Source: Tenrec ecaudatus (Eukaryota; Chordata; Mammalia; Afrosoricida; Tenrecidae). Taken from it: a stretch of DNA of 64,000 bases. Below, one piece after another: positions 47,474 to 58,139 of the stretch (the first letter of the stretch is position 1; each line of letters opens with the position of its first letter). The translations under genes and the position numbers were made by a program. The notes under the pieces were generated by a model. The model searched no databases, was not told the origin of the DNA, and saw only the letters and a program-made list of their open reading frames with translations. The stretch is taken from NCBI RefSeq assembly GCF_050624435.1, contig NC_134535.1, forward strand, positions 124,793,731-124,857,730, read 5' to 3'.

Positions 47474-50400
47474 GTAAGACTTTGGTAGGTGGGGAGGGTG
47501 GGAAGGAAACCTGGTGGCGTCGTGGGTTAAACGCTGGGCGACTAGACTCAAGCCAGCAGTTCGAACCCCACAGCCTCTCTGCGGGCTGTGAACGAGGTCC
47601 AGATTCAGAAATCCGCAAGGGCGGGTCTACCCTGTCGGTCGCCGGCAGCGGAAATCGACTCAGGGGCGGTGAGTTCCGGTTAAGGTTAATGTGGGAAAGA
47701 GACTCTGGATGGCGAAAATGCTCAAGTGCTTGGCTCCCGGTCTAACGGAGGGTTAGTGTGAACCCACCCAGACGCACCTGGAGAAGTAGACCTGGTCATC
47801 TGCTTCCAGAAACCTCTGGGAACAGCTGTCCTGCTCGGCAGGAGCCTGGTGGCCTCGAGGGCTAGGTGGGAGGTTACGCGTCGCTCCGCTGGGACGGAAG
47901 GCAGGTTCTCTACAGTCCCGGAAACAAACAGGGGGCACTTGCACCCTGTCCCATAGGGTTGCCGTGAGTCCGAATTGCCTCTACGCAGCGAGTTGGGTTT
48001 GGGGTTTGGTTCTTCTCTGTAGAGGTGGGGTGACGGGAGTTTAAATCTACTAGGTGACAAAGCACTCCCGGGAAGGTGAGAGGGGGCTGTTGGCTGCCCC
48101 CAGCTGAAGCTGGACCTGGAATTCAATGGTTTGGCCTCGGCTTATTTCGTACTTTCTTTTAGGTGTTGGCCCTAAAACTGAGAAGCCCAGTTGGGTGCCT
48201 AAAAAAAAGAGAATGCCCCCCAAAAAGAAAGAGAGTAAGCACCGGAGAGGAAAGCGTTCTGGGAGAGCGAGGCGGGGCCGAGTCTGCAAACCTCTCCTGG
48301 ACACGCTGTGGCTGTGTTTCAGACACTCCCAGAAAGTCAGTGACCAGCAGGCGCAAGTGCTGGCAGACTACCTGAACCTGTCACCCCATCAGGTAAGCCC
48401 TGCAGGTAAGCCTCTTCACCCGCCCGCGTTAAGCTTAGCCACGTCTGCAGAGGAGTTTCTACAGAGACCAACACTTAACACCAATTAGGTTTGAGGAGCC
48501 CTGGTGGTGTGAAGAGCTGCGTGCGCATTGGGCAGCTAACTGGCACAAGAGCAGTTCGAATCCACCAGCGGCTCCGGTGGAGAACGCGAATGTGACTTTC
48601 TACTCCTATCAGGAGTCACAGCCTCAGAAACCCGCACGGCTGCTCAGAACTGACTCACTGACAGTGAGTTCGGTTTGGGTTATGGCCATTAGTTTTAAAT
48701 TGCTGAATGATTCTCAGCTGGCCTGGAAAGTGTGACGGCCAATGGAAACTGTTCAGTGGGCCTCCCCACACCGCTCCCAGGCCTAAGACTTGCACTTAAC
48801 CTCAAGCTGTAATTGTTTGTTGTAGTGATCTTGCTACTGTCAATTTTAAAAAGAAATACAGGAACTGCAGCAAAAACAATTTGGAAGGTTTCACAAAGTG
48901 GTGTTGATTTCATTTCTTGAGATGGGCTGTGTAAATATATGCCATATGTTTCATTAAAAATAAATAGGTAATGTGAACATGAGTTTGAGTAGGCTGACAT
49001 GTTAACTTTTATAAATCAGCCCCTGAAGTCAATAAAGCAGCTTCTTCTTAAAAATAAATAAATAAATAGGTAGATAGATAAAAATCCCTCCAGATTCCTT
49101 TTCCCTAAACCTCAATGGTGGTTTGAGTGACTTTAACAAACAAACAAACAAAACAACAGGAGGAAAAGTAAAACTGAAATGGGTTTGAGTCGTGAGTGAC
49201 ACACAAGTTCATCTCAAACAAATCATAATGAGTTCAGACATATTTGGAACGAAAAAGGGGCGATCGTGGTGGTTGGGGAGCACCACAGAAGGAGCATGTC
49301 CTCACTGAGCTTCAGATGAGCAGACGCGCACAGTCCCCAGGAGTTCCTTGTGCTTCCCCTTCCGGAGTCCATCTTTTCACCCGCCAGAGACCGTGCTCCT
49401 GTGCACAGCTCTCACAGCCCACCGCCCCTTCCTACAGAGTCAATGCTTCCTTCCAACGCTACAAGCCCTGACAGAGACAGGAGGATCCGATGCGGAGGGC
49501 TTACTTGTGCTTTGTACTAAGCTGTTGTGAAGCTCCAAGTCTGTGATGTGATGGAACCCATGTGAAATTTTACTCTCCTAAAGTTCAAAACAAAACACCT
49601 CACTATCATAGAGCCAATTCTGACTCTTGGTGGCCCTATAGGGCAGGGTTGAATGGCCCTTGTGGGTTTCTGAGCTGCTGACCTTGCAGTTAGCCGTCCA
49701 AAGCATAACCACTACATTCCCAGGGTTCTCTCCTCTCCTCCAGGGGCCTGTTAGAAAAGGTAGTTCAGGCTGTGGTTGGGCCAACAGAGTACCAAGATTC
49801 TGAGGAAGGAGAGAAGCTTAACCAAAGTTTGATTAACAATCATTTTAGTTCTAAATAATCACTAGAAACAAGCAATTTAATTATTTATTATGAGGCAAGG
49901 ACTGAGAATTTTTGCCCTGCCCTATAGGGTCACTCTGAGTCAGAATCGACTCGATGGCAATGAGCAGTAGCAGTAGTGTCTGACCGAAAGAGCCCTGGTG
50001 GGTAGCTGACTGTGCATTGAACTGTTAACCAATCACCAGATGAGTGGTTTGAACACACCAGTTACCCCTTAGGACCCCTGGTGGTGTGGGTGTTACGCGT
50101 TAGGCTGTTATCTGCATGGTCAGCAGCCCAACAGCACCAGCAACTCCCCAGGACAATGACTTTTTACCCTGTACACAGTTACCATCATAGAAAGCCACCG
50201 GGGGTCACCATGAGTCTTCACTGACTCGTGGTAGTGGGAGAGAGTGAGTTCTTCCCCGGGAGAAAAGGAGGCTGTCAGACAGATCCCATGAATGTGTAGT
50301 CTTCACAACCCAGTTCTAATCTGAGCCACAGGGGGCTCCTCTTGGGCGAGGAGTTTGATGTCTGACCTTGTCCTAAGTAAACAAGCGGTAAGCCAGGTCA

Positions 50401-50973
50401 TGTGCAAAGAGTCTTTATTTGCTGTGAACTGTTTTTCTGAACAGAAAAGTATGGGGGGATTTCTTTTACTCTGGTGGCTTGTGGGAAAATTCAGCATTAA
50501 CGCTTTCTGGACAAAAACATACGCCTGTCTGGTCAAGTCTTAGGGCAACGCCATGCCACATGGGTCACAGCAGAGCTGCGCTCCCCCCACCTCGGGGTTC
50601 TCACTGGCTGCTCTTCCATCAGTGGCTCACCAGGCCTTTCTCTGAGGCAGCTCTGGTGGACTTCAACCACCAAGCTCTCCGTGAGCAGCACAGCCGTTCA
50701 CCATTTGGCACCACTATGAATATGAGTTCTAATCGACTTGACGGCAATGAAAATATGTGCAACGACTAACACGATTCAACTCCTTTTCTTCAGGTCAGAA
50801 CCTGGTTCCAAAGGAAGCATTTACAGTATCAAGAATGGGTCCAGAGACAGGAGAGAGCAACGGAATGTGCACTAGTGAAAATAACAGAGACTGTGGAGAC
50901 CTTCGGGCAGGCCGAAAGCCAGAAGGGCCAAGCTGGAACTTTGGACAAACCTAGCCATTTATCTGTTGCCTGA
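47452..50973 (+). CDS. NANOGNB-like: NANOGNB-like divergent homeobox gene, three exons
   Basis: Predicted exons are 47452-47473, 48163-48392 and 50794-50973, joined by GT-AG introns, giving 143 codons without a stop. The first ATG has A at -3 and G at +4. Residues about 18-40 are Lys/Arg-rich and could be a nuclear localisation signal. Residues 41-100 align without gaps to a homeodomain: Leu16, Phe20, the helix 2/3 segment LNLSPHQV, Trp48 and Phe49 are present. The intron falls exactly between homeodomain positions 44 and 45 (phase 0), as I recall for NANOG. Position 51, almost always Asn, is Arg, position 53 is His, and position 8 is Val. The C-terminal tail of about 43 residues has no motif I recognise and lacks a tryptophan repeat. 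Homeodomain proteins are normally nuclear transcription factors; with Asn51 missing, DNA binding here may be altered or lost. NANOGNB is my best guess from its similarity to NANOG; another fast-evolving homeobox gene is possible. No polyadenylation signal was identified. Confidence 0.7.
47505..47695 (+). mobile_element. AfroSINE in intron 1
   Basis: GAAACCTGGTGGCGTCGTGG to GCGGAAATCGACTCAGGGG. Confidence 0.8.
47842..48012 (+). mobile_element. AfroSINE in intron 1
   Basis: GGAGCCTGGTGGCCTCGAGG to GTGAGTCCGAATTGCCTC and GCGAGTTGGG. Confidence 0.75.
48163..48392 (+). CDS. NANOGNB-like: Exon 2: basic region and homeodomain helices 1-2
   Basis: The exon follows a pyrimidine-rich acceptor (ACTTTCTTTTAG) and ends in CAT CAG|GTAAGC. 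It completes the Gly codon from exon 1 and then encodes 76 residues: a Lys/Arg cluster, then the homeodomain up to Gln44. A second CAG|GTAAG donor lies 13 bp further on at 48405/48406; using it would shift the frame. Confidence 0.7.
48494..48685 (+). mobile_element. AfroSINE in intron 2
   Basis: GAGGAGCCCTGGTGGTGTGA to GACAGTGAGTTCGGTTTGGG. Confidence 0.85.
49588..49730 (-). mobile_element. AfroSINE in intron 2
   Basis: GAGCCAATTCTGACTCTTGG to AACCACTACATTCCCAGGG. Confidence 0.8.
49905..49975 (+). mobile_element. AfroSINE 3' fragment in intron 2
   Basis: TGCCCTATAGGGTCACTCTG and GAATCGACTCGATGGCAATG. Confidence 0.75.
49988..50255 (+). mobile_element. Two AfroSINEs in a row, intron 2
   Basis: AGAGCCCTGGTGGGTAGCTG (partial, to about 50070), then AGGACCCCTGGTGGTGTGGG to TGGTAGTGGGAGAGAGTGAG. 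Confidence 0.75.
50293..50563 (-). repeat. Possible solo LTR in intron 2 of the homeobox gene
   Basis: Minus-strand reading shows AATAAAGACTCTTTGC, then GCTTGTTTACTTAGGAC, ending in GACTACACA, which resembles an LTR 3' part. The presumed start TGTGGC would be at about 50560. No clear target-site duplication was found. Confidence 0.3.
50794..50973 (+). CDS. NANOGNB-like: Exon 3: homeodomain helix 3 and C-terminal tail
   Basis: The exon follows the acceptor TCCTTTTCTTCAG and encodes 59 residues to TGA at 50971-50973. It begins VRTWFQRKH, which continues homeodomain position 45 onward in frame with exon 2. The motif WFQ is intact, but the following residues are Arg-Lys-His instead of the usual Asn-Arg-Arg. 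That this match sits directly behind a good acceptor, in the correct phase, is the best evidence for a real spliced gene. Confidence 0.7.
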   Translation, partial: VRTWFQRKHLQYQEWVQRQERATECALVKITETVETFGQAESQKGQAGTLDKPSHLSVA

Positions 50974-51076
50974 AAAGTGCAGTTGTCCAGACTGGGGTAA
51001 GCTCATCCAATGGGGGCTCCAGCTACCAAACGTGGGAGAAAGGCTCCTACTTGTAAATGAAGTCTTACTCATTGAC

Positions 51077-51722
51077 TTTTGTGTTGTTGTTTTGACCGAT
51101 AACAGAGCCACCTGGGTTTATTTGTACATACAGCACATGAAGACGCCAACACCAAGCCGGAGGCAGCCCAGGGCTCACACCAGTCCCTCTCGCCCTCACA
51201 CGGAGAACTCTACTTTGTGGGTGCTTGGACGCCTTTGGGAGCTTGAGCTGGGGCTGGAGCACCTTCGGGAGCTGGAGCCTAGGTGCCTTTGGAGTCCAGG
51301 CCTTGGCTGGAGCGTCAGCCTTGCTTTGTACCTTAGCCCTGGGTCGGCAGAGCCTCAGACCCTTGGCAATATGTGCCCAAGCCCGATTGCCAAGCTTTGG
51401 GTCGGTGATGTAGGCCAGTCAGCTGGGCTTGTGGTTGACGCCCATTGTTCTTGACCTCCATGGGCTTCACAAGGTCCTTGATGCTCTCTGCTCCAGCAGC
51501 TGCGGCCTTGGTGTTGTTGGCCTGTGTTTTCTTCAGGCCCTTCTTGTTGTGCTTCTTGGCAAAGCGCATGTTCCTCAGGAACTTGGGGTCCACCCCCTTA
51601 GGAGATTCGTATCGTTGTGATCGGGGTTTTTTGATGCCGTTTCTGCCATTTCTAGGATTGGTCGTTCTTGGACTTGGCCGTGTCTACACCGACGCCTGCT
51701 GCTTCCGGAGCACCAGAAACAG
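51077..51722 (-). pseudogene. RPL29: RPL29 processed pseudogene
   Basis: The minus strand encodes a clear ribosomal protein L29 segment (residues such as [18 protein letters not shown] at about 51590-51535) with no introns. The expected start codon at 51679-51681 is ACG instead of ATG. The N-terminal part has a deletion and frameshift, and the C-terminal alanine/lysine-rich part is broken. Downstream are AATAAA (TTTATT on the plus strand at 51117-51122) and a decayed A-rich tail at about 51080-51094. These are the marks of a LINE-1-mediated mRNA retrocopy, and it cannot make L29. It lies just downstream of the homeobox gene on the opposite strand. Confidence 0.9.
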
Positions 51723-51735
51723 GAAGAGTACGCGT

Positions 51736-51903
51736 TTACTTTTTACACTTTCCTTTTCTCTTTGTCACCAAAAGAAATGTACTTACTGGTTTCCTTTCCA
51801 TTTCTTCAACCTCTGTCCATTGAACTATGTACTGCAGCGCCTTTTGGCGCTGTTCATTTATTGGAAAAGAGCTCTTGATCGGAGCAGCTGTGACCTTTGC
51901 CTG
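51736..51903 (-). other. Candidate unrecognised coding exon (minus strand)
   Basis: An open frame on the minus strand reads through VPSELRSALSQAK and ends in ALQYIVQWTEVEEMERKP, directly before a donor-like CCA|GTAAGTAC. Possible acceptors are CTCAAG near 51936 and TTTCACAG near 51904. The composition is protein-like and no repeat was recognised, but I cannot assign a family and see no partner exons. It may be one exon of an unidentified gene, a pseudogene piece, or chance. Confidence 0.25.
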
Positions 51904-52162
51904 TGAAAGGGCACTTCTTAGTTCTGAAGGTACTTGAGCATTAAAATTTAACACACCACGCACTTGCCTCTATGATACTCCTCTCTTCCAGCTTTCATTA
52001 CGCTACACAACACTGCCTTGTGTTCTGATTTCATGTCCTTATCTCCTCTGAATCTACAGCGTCCCTTCAAGACTTGATCCAAGAGTCCCCTTCCTGGACT
52101 CAGGTGTGAGTTATTAATGTCAAAAATAGTAGAATAAGAGTTTGTTTGTTTCCATTGTCCGA

Positions 52163-52265
52163 TAAAGAGTTACAGTCTCAGAAACTTACTGGGGCAGCTC
52201 TACCCTGTCTTATAGAGTCCTCTGGGTTGGCATCAACTTGATGGGAGTGAGTTTGGTTTTTGGTT
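52163..52265 (+). mobile_element. AfroSINE 3' half
   Basis: AAAGAGTTACAGTCTCAGAA to GTTGGCATCAACTTGATGGG. Confidence 0.8.
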
Positions 52266-52540
52266 TATTATCCAAAATAAAAACTCTTAGATAACAAGAT
52301 AGCTGATCAGTGGGGTGTAGGTCTACATGCTTTCTTTGCCCAGAAGCCTGGCCTCCTTTTTGCATTCTAAAATTCTCAGCTTAGTGTCAACTAAATGATG
52401 AATCTTTTAAGACATTGCTACATCTCTTAAGCATTTTTTGTAGGTATTAGATCTTTTAATCCTCACAATTTGTGTACTCTCAAGTTGATTCCAACTCAGT
52501 GATTCTAGAGGATAGAGTAGGACTTCCGTGGAGGATTGCA

Positions 52541-53842
52541 TGTGGTAGTTACTTAAGGAGTGGAGTCTAGCCTGTTAATCATCAGGGTTTAACCAATGAG
52601 GCCTCTTTGTGGGCATGGCCTTCTCCTGAGGATTCTGGGAACTCTTCTGGTTCATCTCCCTTTGAAACATTCCTGTCAACAAGCCACCTGGAGCTACACT
52701 GATGGCAGCCAGAGCCTTGGAGCTGGAGGAGCCACATGGAGACCCACGCCAGTGCTAAGATGCTTCTACCACCATTGGATCCACAAGATTTTCCAACCAC
52801 TGGCCTGTGATCTTGCAATCACATCATTGCATGTGTTAAATGAGTCTGAAGGGGAATTTACAGACTCGAATAGGATATATGGGCTATTATCAAACTTATG
52901 AACTTATGGAGTTGATCTGGACTGGGATATTTTCCTTTTTAAAAAAAAACATTTTATTAGGGACTCATACATCTCTTATCATAATCCATACATACATCCA
53001 TTGTACATTCTTTGCCCTCATCATTTTCAAAGCATTTGCTCTCCACTTAAGCCCTTTGTATCCAGTCCTCTTTCTCCCCTCCCTTCCTGCTCCCCCTTCC
53101 CTCATGAGCCCTTGATAATTTATAAATTATTTTGTCATATCTTGCCTTGTCCGGCATCTTCCTTCACCCCCTTTTCTCTTGTCCGTCCCCCAGGGAGCAG
53201 GTCAGATGTAGATCCTTATAATCGGTTCCCTCTTTCCAACCCACTCACCCTCTACCCTCCTAGTATCACCCCTCACATCCCTGGTCCTGAAGGTATCATC
53301 CGCCCTGGCTTCCCTGTGCCTCCAGCTCCTATCTGCACCAGTGTACATCCTCTGGTCTATTCAGACTTGCAAGGTAGAATTTGGATCATGGTAGTTGGGG
53401 AGGGGGGAGCATTTAGAAACTGGAGGAACGCTGTATTCTTCATCGGTGCTACATTGCACCCTGACTCATCTCCTCTAGACCCCTCTGTGAGGGGATCTCC
53501 AGCGGCCGACAAATGGGCTTTGGGTCTCCACTCTGCACTTCCCCCTTCATTCACTATGGTAAGATTTTTTTTTTTCCTGATGATGCCTGATACCTGATCC
53601 CTTCGACACCTTGTGATCACACAGGCTGGTGTGCTGCTCCCATGTGGACTTTGTTGCTTCTGAGCTAGATGGCCGCTTGTTTGCCTTTAAGACCCCAGAC
53701 ACTATCTCTTTTGGTAGCCGGGCACCATCAGCTTTCTTCGCCAGGGATATTTTCTTAATGTACAATTGCTCTTTGACATAAAGTTCTCTCTTACACACAT
53801 ATGAGTGTATATGAATTTATTTAGTCGACCCAGACTAACACA
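52541..53842 (-). repeat. LTR-like repeat (family B) split by family A
   Basis: TGTGGTAGTTACTTAAGG to CTGGACTGGGATATTTTC, then family A, then the rest from 53755 to GACCCAGACTAACACA. Confidence 0.75.
52935..53743 (-). mobile_element. Family A retroposon inside an LTR-like repeat
   Basis: Exact 11 bp duplication GGGATATTTTC at 52924-52934 and 53744-53754. The host repeat reads on uninterrupted across the site. Confidence 0.93.
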
Positions 53843-53859
53843 ATTTCCAAGGCTCAGTC

Positions 53860-54890
53860 TTTATGGCTGTAGCTACATCTCTCCCAGGCTGTAGCCATTG
53901 ACCCTTGATTTATCAGCAGAGCTGTTAACCACTGAGCACCCCCAGCCCCTGCGCCTCTTGAATTAGGTATTATCACTTGCAGCTAGCTGCTACTACCACA
54001 CAACACAGTCCTAAGTCAGACACGACTTCATGCCAACTGTCTGTCCTTGTTGGGGGGGGGGAGGCTTTTTGGTTTGGTTGGTTTTCTCTTTGCTTCTAGA
54101 GTCTTTTGTTTCTTAATCCCATTTTATAGGAGTGGAAATCTAGACTTACAGAAATTCAAATGGGGTTGGAGATATGCTCAAGTACCAAGTGGGCTTCACA
54201 GAGCGCTTTGTACCTTGACTTTGTGTGATTGGAGGGATATCTCTCTCACAGTCTGTAAACTCCCCGGGACACCCAATATCACTAACACCTAGCAAAGTGC
54301 CTGGAATTTGGTGGACGATCAGTAAATGTCGGTTACATAATTAATGTAAATGAAAAACAAAACCGCTTTCTTTTCTTGCCCCTTGGACCAGGAGCAGCAA
54401 CAGCCAAACCCACATGTCTTGGCTGCCGCACAGGCACCAAATCTCACCCCCCTGAGAGAACGGTGAGAACCAACCTGTGGAATGTTGCCATTGGGACTGT
54501 TCTCGGGATACGCGGCTTGGTGATTGATTCCTTCTTAGAACTTAAGACGGTCTCTGAAGGCAGGCAGCAGCTGGAGGAAGGCTTCATTTGAGGAGCTTGA
54601 AATGAAACTTAGAGACTACTCTCTGCCGGCGCTTCATCTCCCCATTGCCATTCTCATTCCAAGGGACGTGCAAACACTACATTCTTCACCCAAGAAGATC
54701 ATTTCTGTATCCATGAATTTCATCTAGTTCGTCTATCAGGCTACGCATTTTTATCATTTGTGAAATCTTGCCAATGGCCACATAAATTATTCTCTTTCTC
54801 AAATGTCTACAGCCTTTGACTCCATTCTCTATACCTTAAACTCTAAATATATGCAATTTTCAACCAACCCAAAGTCCCACACACACCCCC
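53860..54890. other. Little recognised apart from a MIR
   Basis: A 71-codon plus-strand frame (54376-54591, containing CLGCRTGTKSHPP) has no family match I know. The rest is unclassified. Confidence 0.35.
54110..54345 (+). mobile_element. MIR remnant
   Basis: AGTGCCTGGAATTTGGTGGA followed by TCAGTAAATGTCGGTTA is the MIR 3' end; the upstream part is diverged. Confidence 0.55.
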
Positions 54891-54894
54891 CAAA

Positions 54895-54990
54895 AAAGAG
54901 AACATGATTTCAGCAGCTAGTGGGTTTGAACCACTAACCTTATGGATAGCAACCCAATGCCCAAACCGCTGGGCTCCATACCCCTCCTTA
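54895..54990 (-). mobile_element. AfroSINE tRNA-part fragment
   Basis: GTGGGTTTGAACCACTAACC to AAACCGCTGGGCTCC. Confidence 0.65.
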
Positions 54991-55444
54991 AAAGATCATG
55001 GTTTGAATCCACATCTTTTGACATGTCTTCATCCCTTCTCAAAGTCAGAAGTGAACAGAGAGGAAAGGGAACTGATGACCACCAAGAAAGAGTTGGGCCC
55101 AGGTTTCCTGTAGTGACCCCCTCCAGACGCAGGGGAGTGTTGATGCCAACACACATGAAGACCTCTCTAGGGCACTGGGCCCACAGAGGCTGGAAGGAAA
55201 CAACCAAGATAAGTAGAAAGAACATTTGCAACTTAATAATTGAAAAAAAAAAGATTTTTTTAATAAGCTCAAAACAAGAAAAGAAAAAGGATCGTTTTCA
55301 GATTGAATGACGTGCAACATAATTATTTTTTTAGGGACATACAAGTAGAAAATTACAATGAGACCCTAAACTTATAAGAATAGACCTAGACCGATAAAAT
55401 GGGAGCAGTTAGTTGTATGTAGTGCAGTGGGTAACAGTTTAGCT

Positions 55445-55623
55445 CAGTGGTACTCAACTTTGGGGGTTGAAGGACCTTTTCACAGGGGATGCCCAATTCA
55501 TAACAGTAGCAAAATTACAGTTATGAAGTAGCAACAAAAATGATTTTATGGTGGGGGGGGGTGTCACCACAACATGAGGAACTATATGAAAGGGTCATGG
55601 CATTAGGAAGGTTGAGAACCACT
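55445..55623 (+). mobile_element. Short SPIN-like hAT MITE
   Basis: About 180 bp with both ends (CAGTGGTACTCAACTTTGGG and GGTTGAGAACCACT) and most of the middle of the longer copies deleted. Flanking 8 bp share only TAGCT. Confidence 0.8.
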
Positions 55624-55624
55624 C

Positions 55625-56460
55625 AATAGCTAGACTTTAGCTGTTAAATGCAAGACCAGCCTGTCAAATCCACAAGCCACTCAGCTAGAGAAACTAGCTG
55701 CTGAGACTAGCTGCTGTCTATTGAGATTTTACTAACCTCATGCTTCAAATTTTAAAAATTACTTGACAACACTTGAAAATTGAGAAACAGTCCTAAGCTT
55801 CTATTAAGGATGAAGACAAAAATCGGAACCAAATATCTTTTTGGATGGTGTGCAACATGAATGCATGAATATGACAATTATTTATATAAGATATGTTGAA
55901 GAGAAAACTTCATTGTCTGTATACTTCCCACAAAAAGCAAAAATAAAGCCAAACAACTTTCCTATTTTTAAAAATGTGCAAATAAATTTTCTGTAACACC
56001 AAATGTGGAGCATTTTAAAATTCAAATATTGTTTGAAAACATCCTTTTTGTGTTTGTACCATATTTTATCTATGAGGGTATTTTTTTCTATACCTTTGTG
56101 TTTAAATCCCAGAAGTGGAATTACAAAGCTGAGGCACTTTTTAAAAATTGAATCATGATTTCTGGCTACTCTTCAAAAAGTGGGACATTATGGGTACTGA
56201 GCCACTCTCCTGAGTGACAGCTGCCAGTTGAAGTTGTGCTAGCTTCTTCAAGAGTTCCTACCTTACTGACCAGCTAACTGAGCCTTGCCAAAGGCCTTTT
56301 GCTGCTAAAGTATTTATTTTGCCTTCGCATGAAAATTAAAAGTCAGTTACTTATACCACATCCCCTTCTAAAATACCAGCTGTGTGGCCTCTAAGATGAT
56401 TAAACTTGTCTCCCTGCTTTATCTTTTTTATCTGATTGCTTTCACAGCTTCCCCTATCAG
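55625..56460. other. No gene seen
   Basis: AT-rich DNA, possibly old LINE pieces (GTTTAAATCCCAGAAGTGGA). No coding signal. Confidence 0.4.
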
Positions 56461-56463
56461 CCA

Positions 56464-56635
56464 TAAGGACTCCTGGTGATGGGCTGATAATCACAGATCA
56501 ATGGTTCAAATCCACCAGCCGCCACTGCATGTGGGAGAAAACGGGCTGTCACAGTCTCAGAAACCCTAACTAGCAGTTTTTTTCTATGCAGTAGGATCAC
56601 TTGCGTAGAAATGGACTAGCTGGCGGTGGGTGGGT
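56464..56635 (+). mobile_element. AfroSINE
   Basis: AAGGACTCCTGGTGATGGGC to AAATGGACTAGCTGGCGG. Confidence 0.75.
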
Positions 56636-56804
56636 TAATCCTTATGAAGCAGTTCACAGGGTCATTTCCATAGTACTAGTGGGTATGTCTGAAGCATCAA
56701 CCTTTTGGTTGAAGGTCCAGCACTTAAACACATTATTTATAACATACAAATATTTTCCTGTTCAGTTTACACATATTTTTGCTCATTTATCACAACAGTT
56801 CTGA

Positions 56805-56930
56805 GGCAATCTTATTACACTTAAGGAAATGGAGGCACAGAAAGAGGGTGGAACAATTTGTCACGTAACTAGTGGATAGACCCAGGATTCAGATTCAGGT
56901 TGCTTGAGTCCATATCTGAAACCAAATAAA
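56805..56930 (+). mobile_element. MIR remnant
   Basis: AAGGAAATGGAGGCACAGAA and AGTGGATAGACCCAGGATTC resemble the MIR core. Confidence 0.6.
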
Positions 56931-56984
56931 CTGGAAAAGCTCTAAAAAAAACATTGATGGGTTTGTACCACACTCCCGGTACCA

Positions 56985-57145
56985 AAAAAAAACTCCAAAC
57001 AAACAAACCAAAACCATTGGATTACAAGGAAGAACAAAATGTTCTAGAATTGAAATGTGACAAGTGTACAACTCTTCTTGATATGATTGAATTACTGAAA
57101 TGAATGACATGTGGATAAAGTGCTAATAAAACTCAATAAATAAAT
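56985..57145 (+). mobile_element. LINE-1 type 3' tail
   Basis: CTTCTTGATATGATTGAATT and GTGCTAATAAAACTC with an AATA-rich end. Confidence 0.45.
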
Positions 57146-57149
57146 AAAT

Positions 57150-58139
57150 GACATTGAATTTTGGGATTCCATGGTCTTTAACAAAAATGCACATCACCTT
57201 ATTGGGACCTCAACGTTTCCTCATTTTCCTCATCCTCTTGAAACGTACCACTTTCTAGTACCTTCAATAAATGCTTCCTTAAGTCTCAGTTCCTCTTTCC
57301 AGGGATACAATTTGCCTTAGTTTTAAATACGTTTCTTATTTCCTTCTGGAAGGCGGATGCCTCTGACTCCTTTTCTGCTCCGTTCCAATAAACAAAATAC
57401 TCTGCAGTTCTGAACTATTCCAAGTAAGCTATTTAAAGGTAGAATCACTAGTGTTGCCACCTTATCTGACTACCCTACCTGCACACTAGAGCCACAGGGA
57501 AGGTCAAACAAAAGAAAATTGATAGAAATGCTAGATTTCTCTCTCTGCACCTCACTGGAGTGTCCCAGCCCTCTGCCTAATAAACTCACACTTCTCTTCC
57601 TTATTACATAACACCTGCTGAGCCTCTAAGGAACTCATTCTCTTCTGGGCCAGTATCACTTATTCCAGAACAATTCTATACATTTGCTAAACTGTGTTCA
57701 GCATTACCAGATAAGCTTCCCTGCAGGGGGTGGTAGTGGTAGTGAAGTTGTGGGTGTGGGGATTACACCTAATAGAAGTTGAAAAGGGAGTCAAAGAGCC
57801 CTGAGGGTGGGGTGGAGAGAGGGGAGTAGTATTCTGGTAACAAAGGAGTTTCTCAAAATCTAATCTAGCTCAAAATGGACTCTTGCTCAATAATTCCGTT
57901 TGGTTTGCCTTTCTGCACCAGGAGACCTTGCATTTTGGTAAATATAATAATTCAGTCCTTGACTAGTAGAAGGCTTTTGTTAATGTGAGACCTTCAAAGC
58001 TGAGCCACCAATTGGGCTTGCAGGGAGCCGACCATGAGGGGTGCAGGGAGGAGAGAGTGCTCCAAACTGGACCACGAGTGTGTAGCTTTTCTGCTGGTGA
58101 TTGATCCAATTTGTATCTGAGAGGAATTACTGCCCAGTG
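57150..58139. other. No gene seen
   Basis: Unclassified, possibly single-copy DNA; no frame or repeat I can support. Confidence 0.45.

Noticed and set aside
47061-47618. 185-codon minus-strand frame
   Set aside because: It is the longest frame in the window but runs through GC-rich AfroSINE sequence on the strand opposite homeobox exon 1; low-complexity Gly/Arg/Pro composition, no domain.
47722-48126. 134-codon minus-strand frame
   Set aside because: Crosses an AfroSINE and the intron 1 acceptor region; no domain and no partner exons.
53001-53597. 198-codon plus-strand frame
   Set aside because: Antisense frame through a family A copy; openness is not preserved in the copies at 727, 29166 or 34165.
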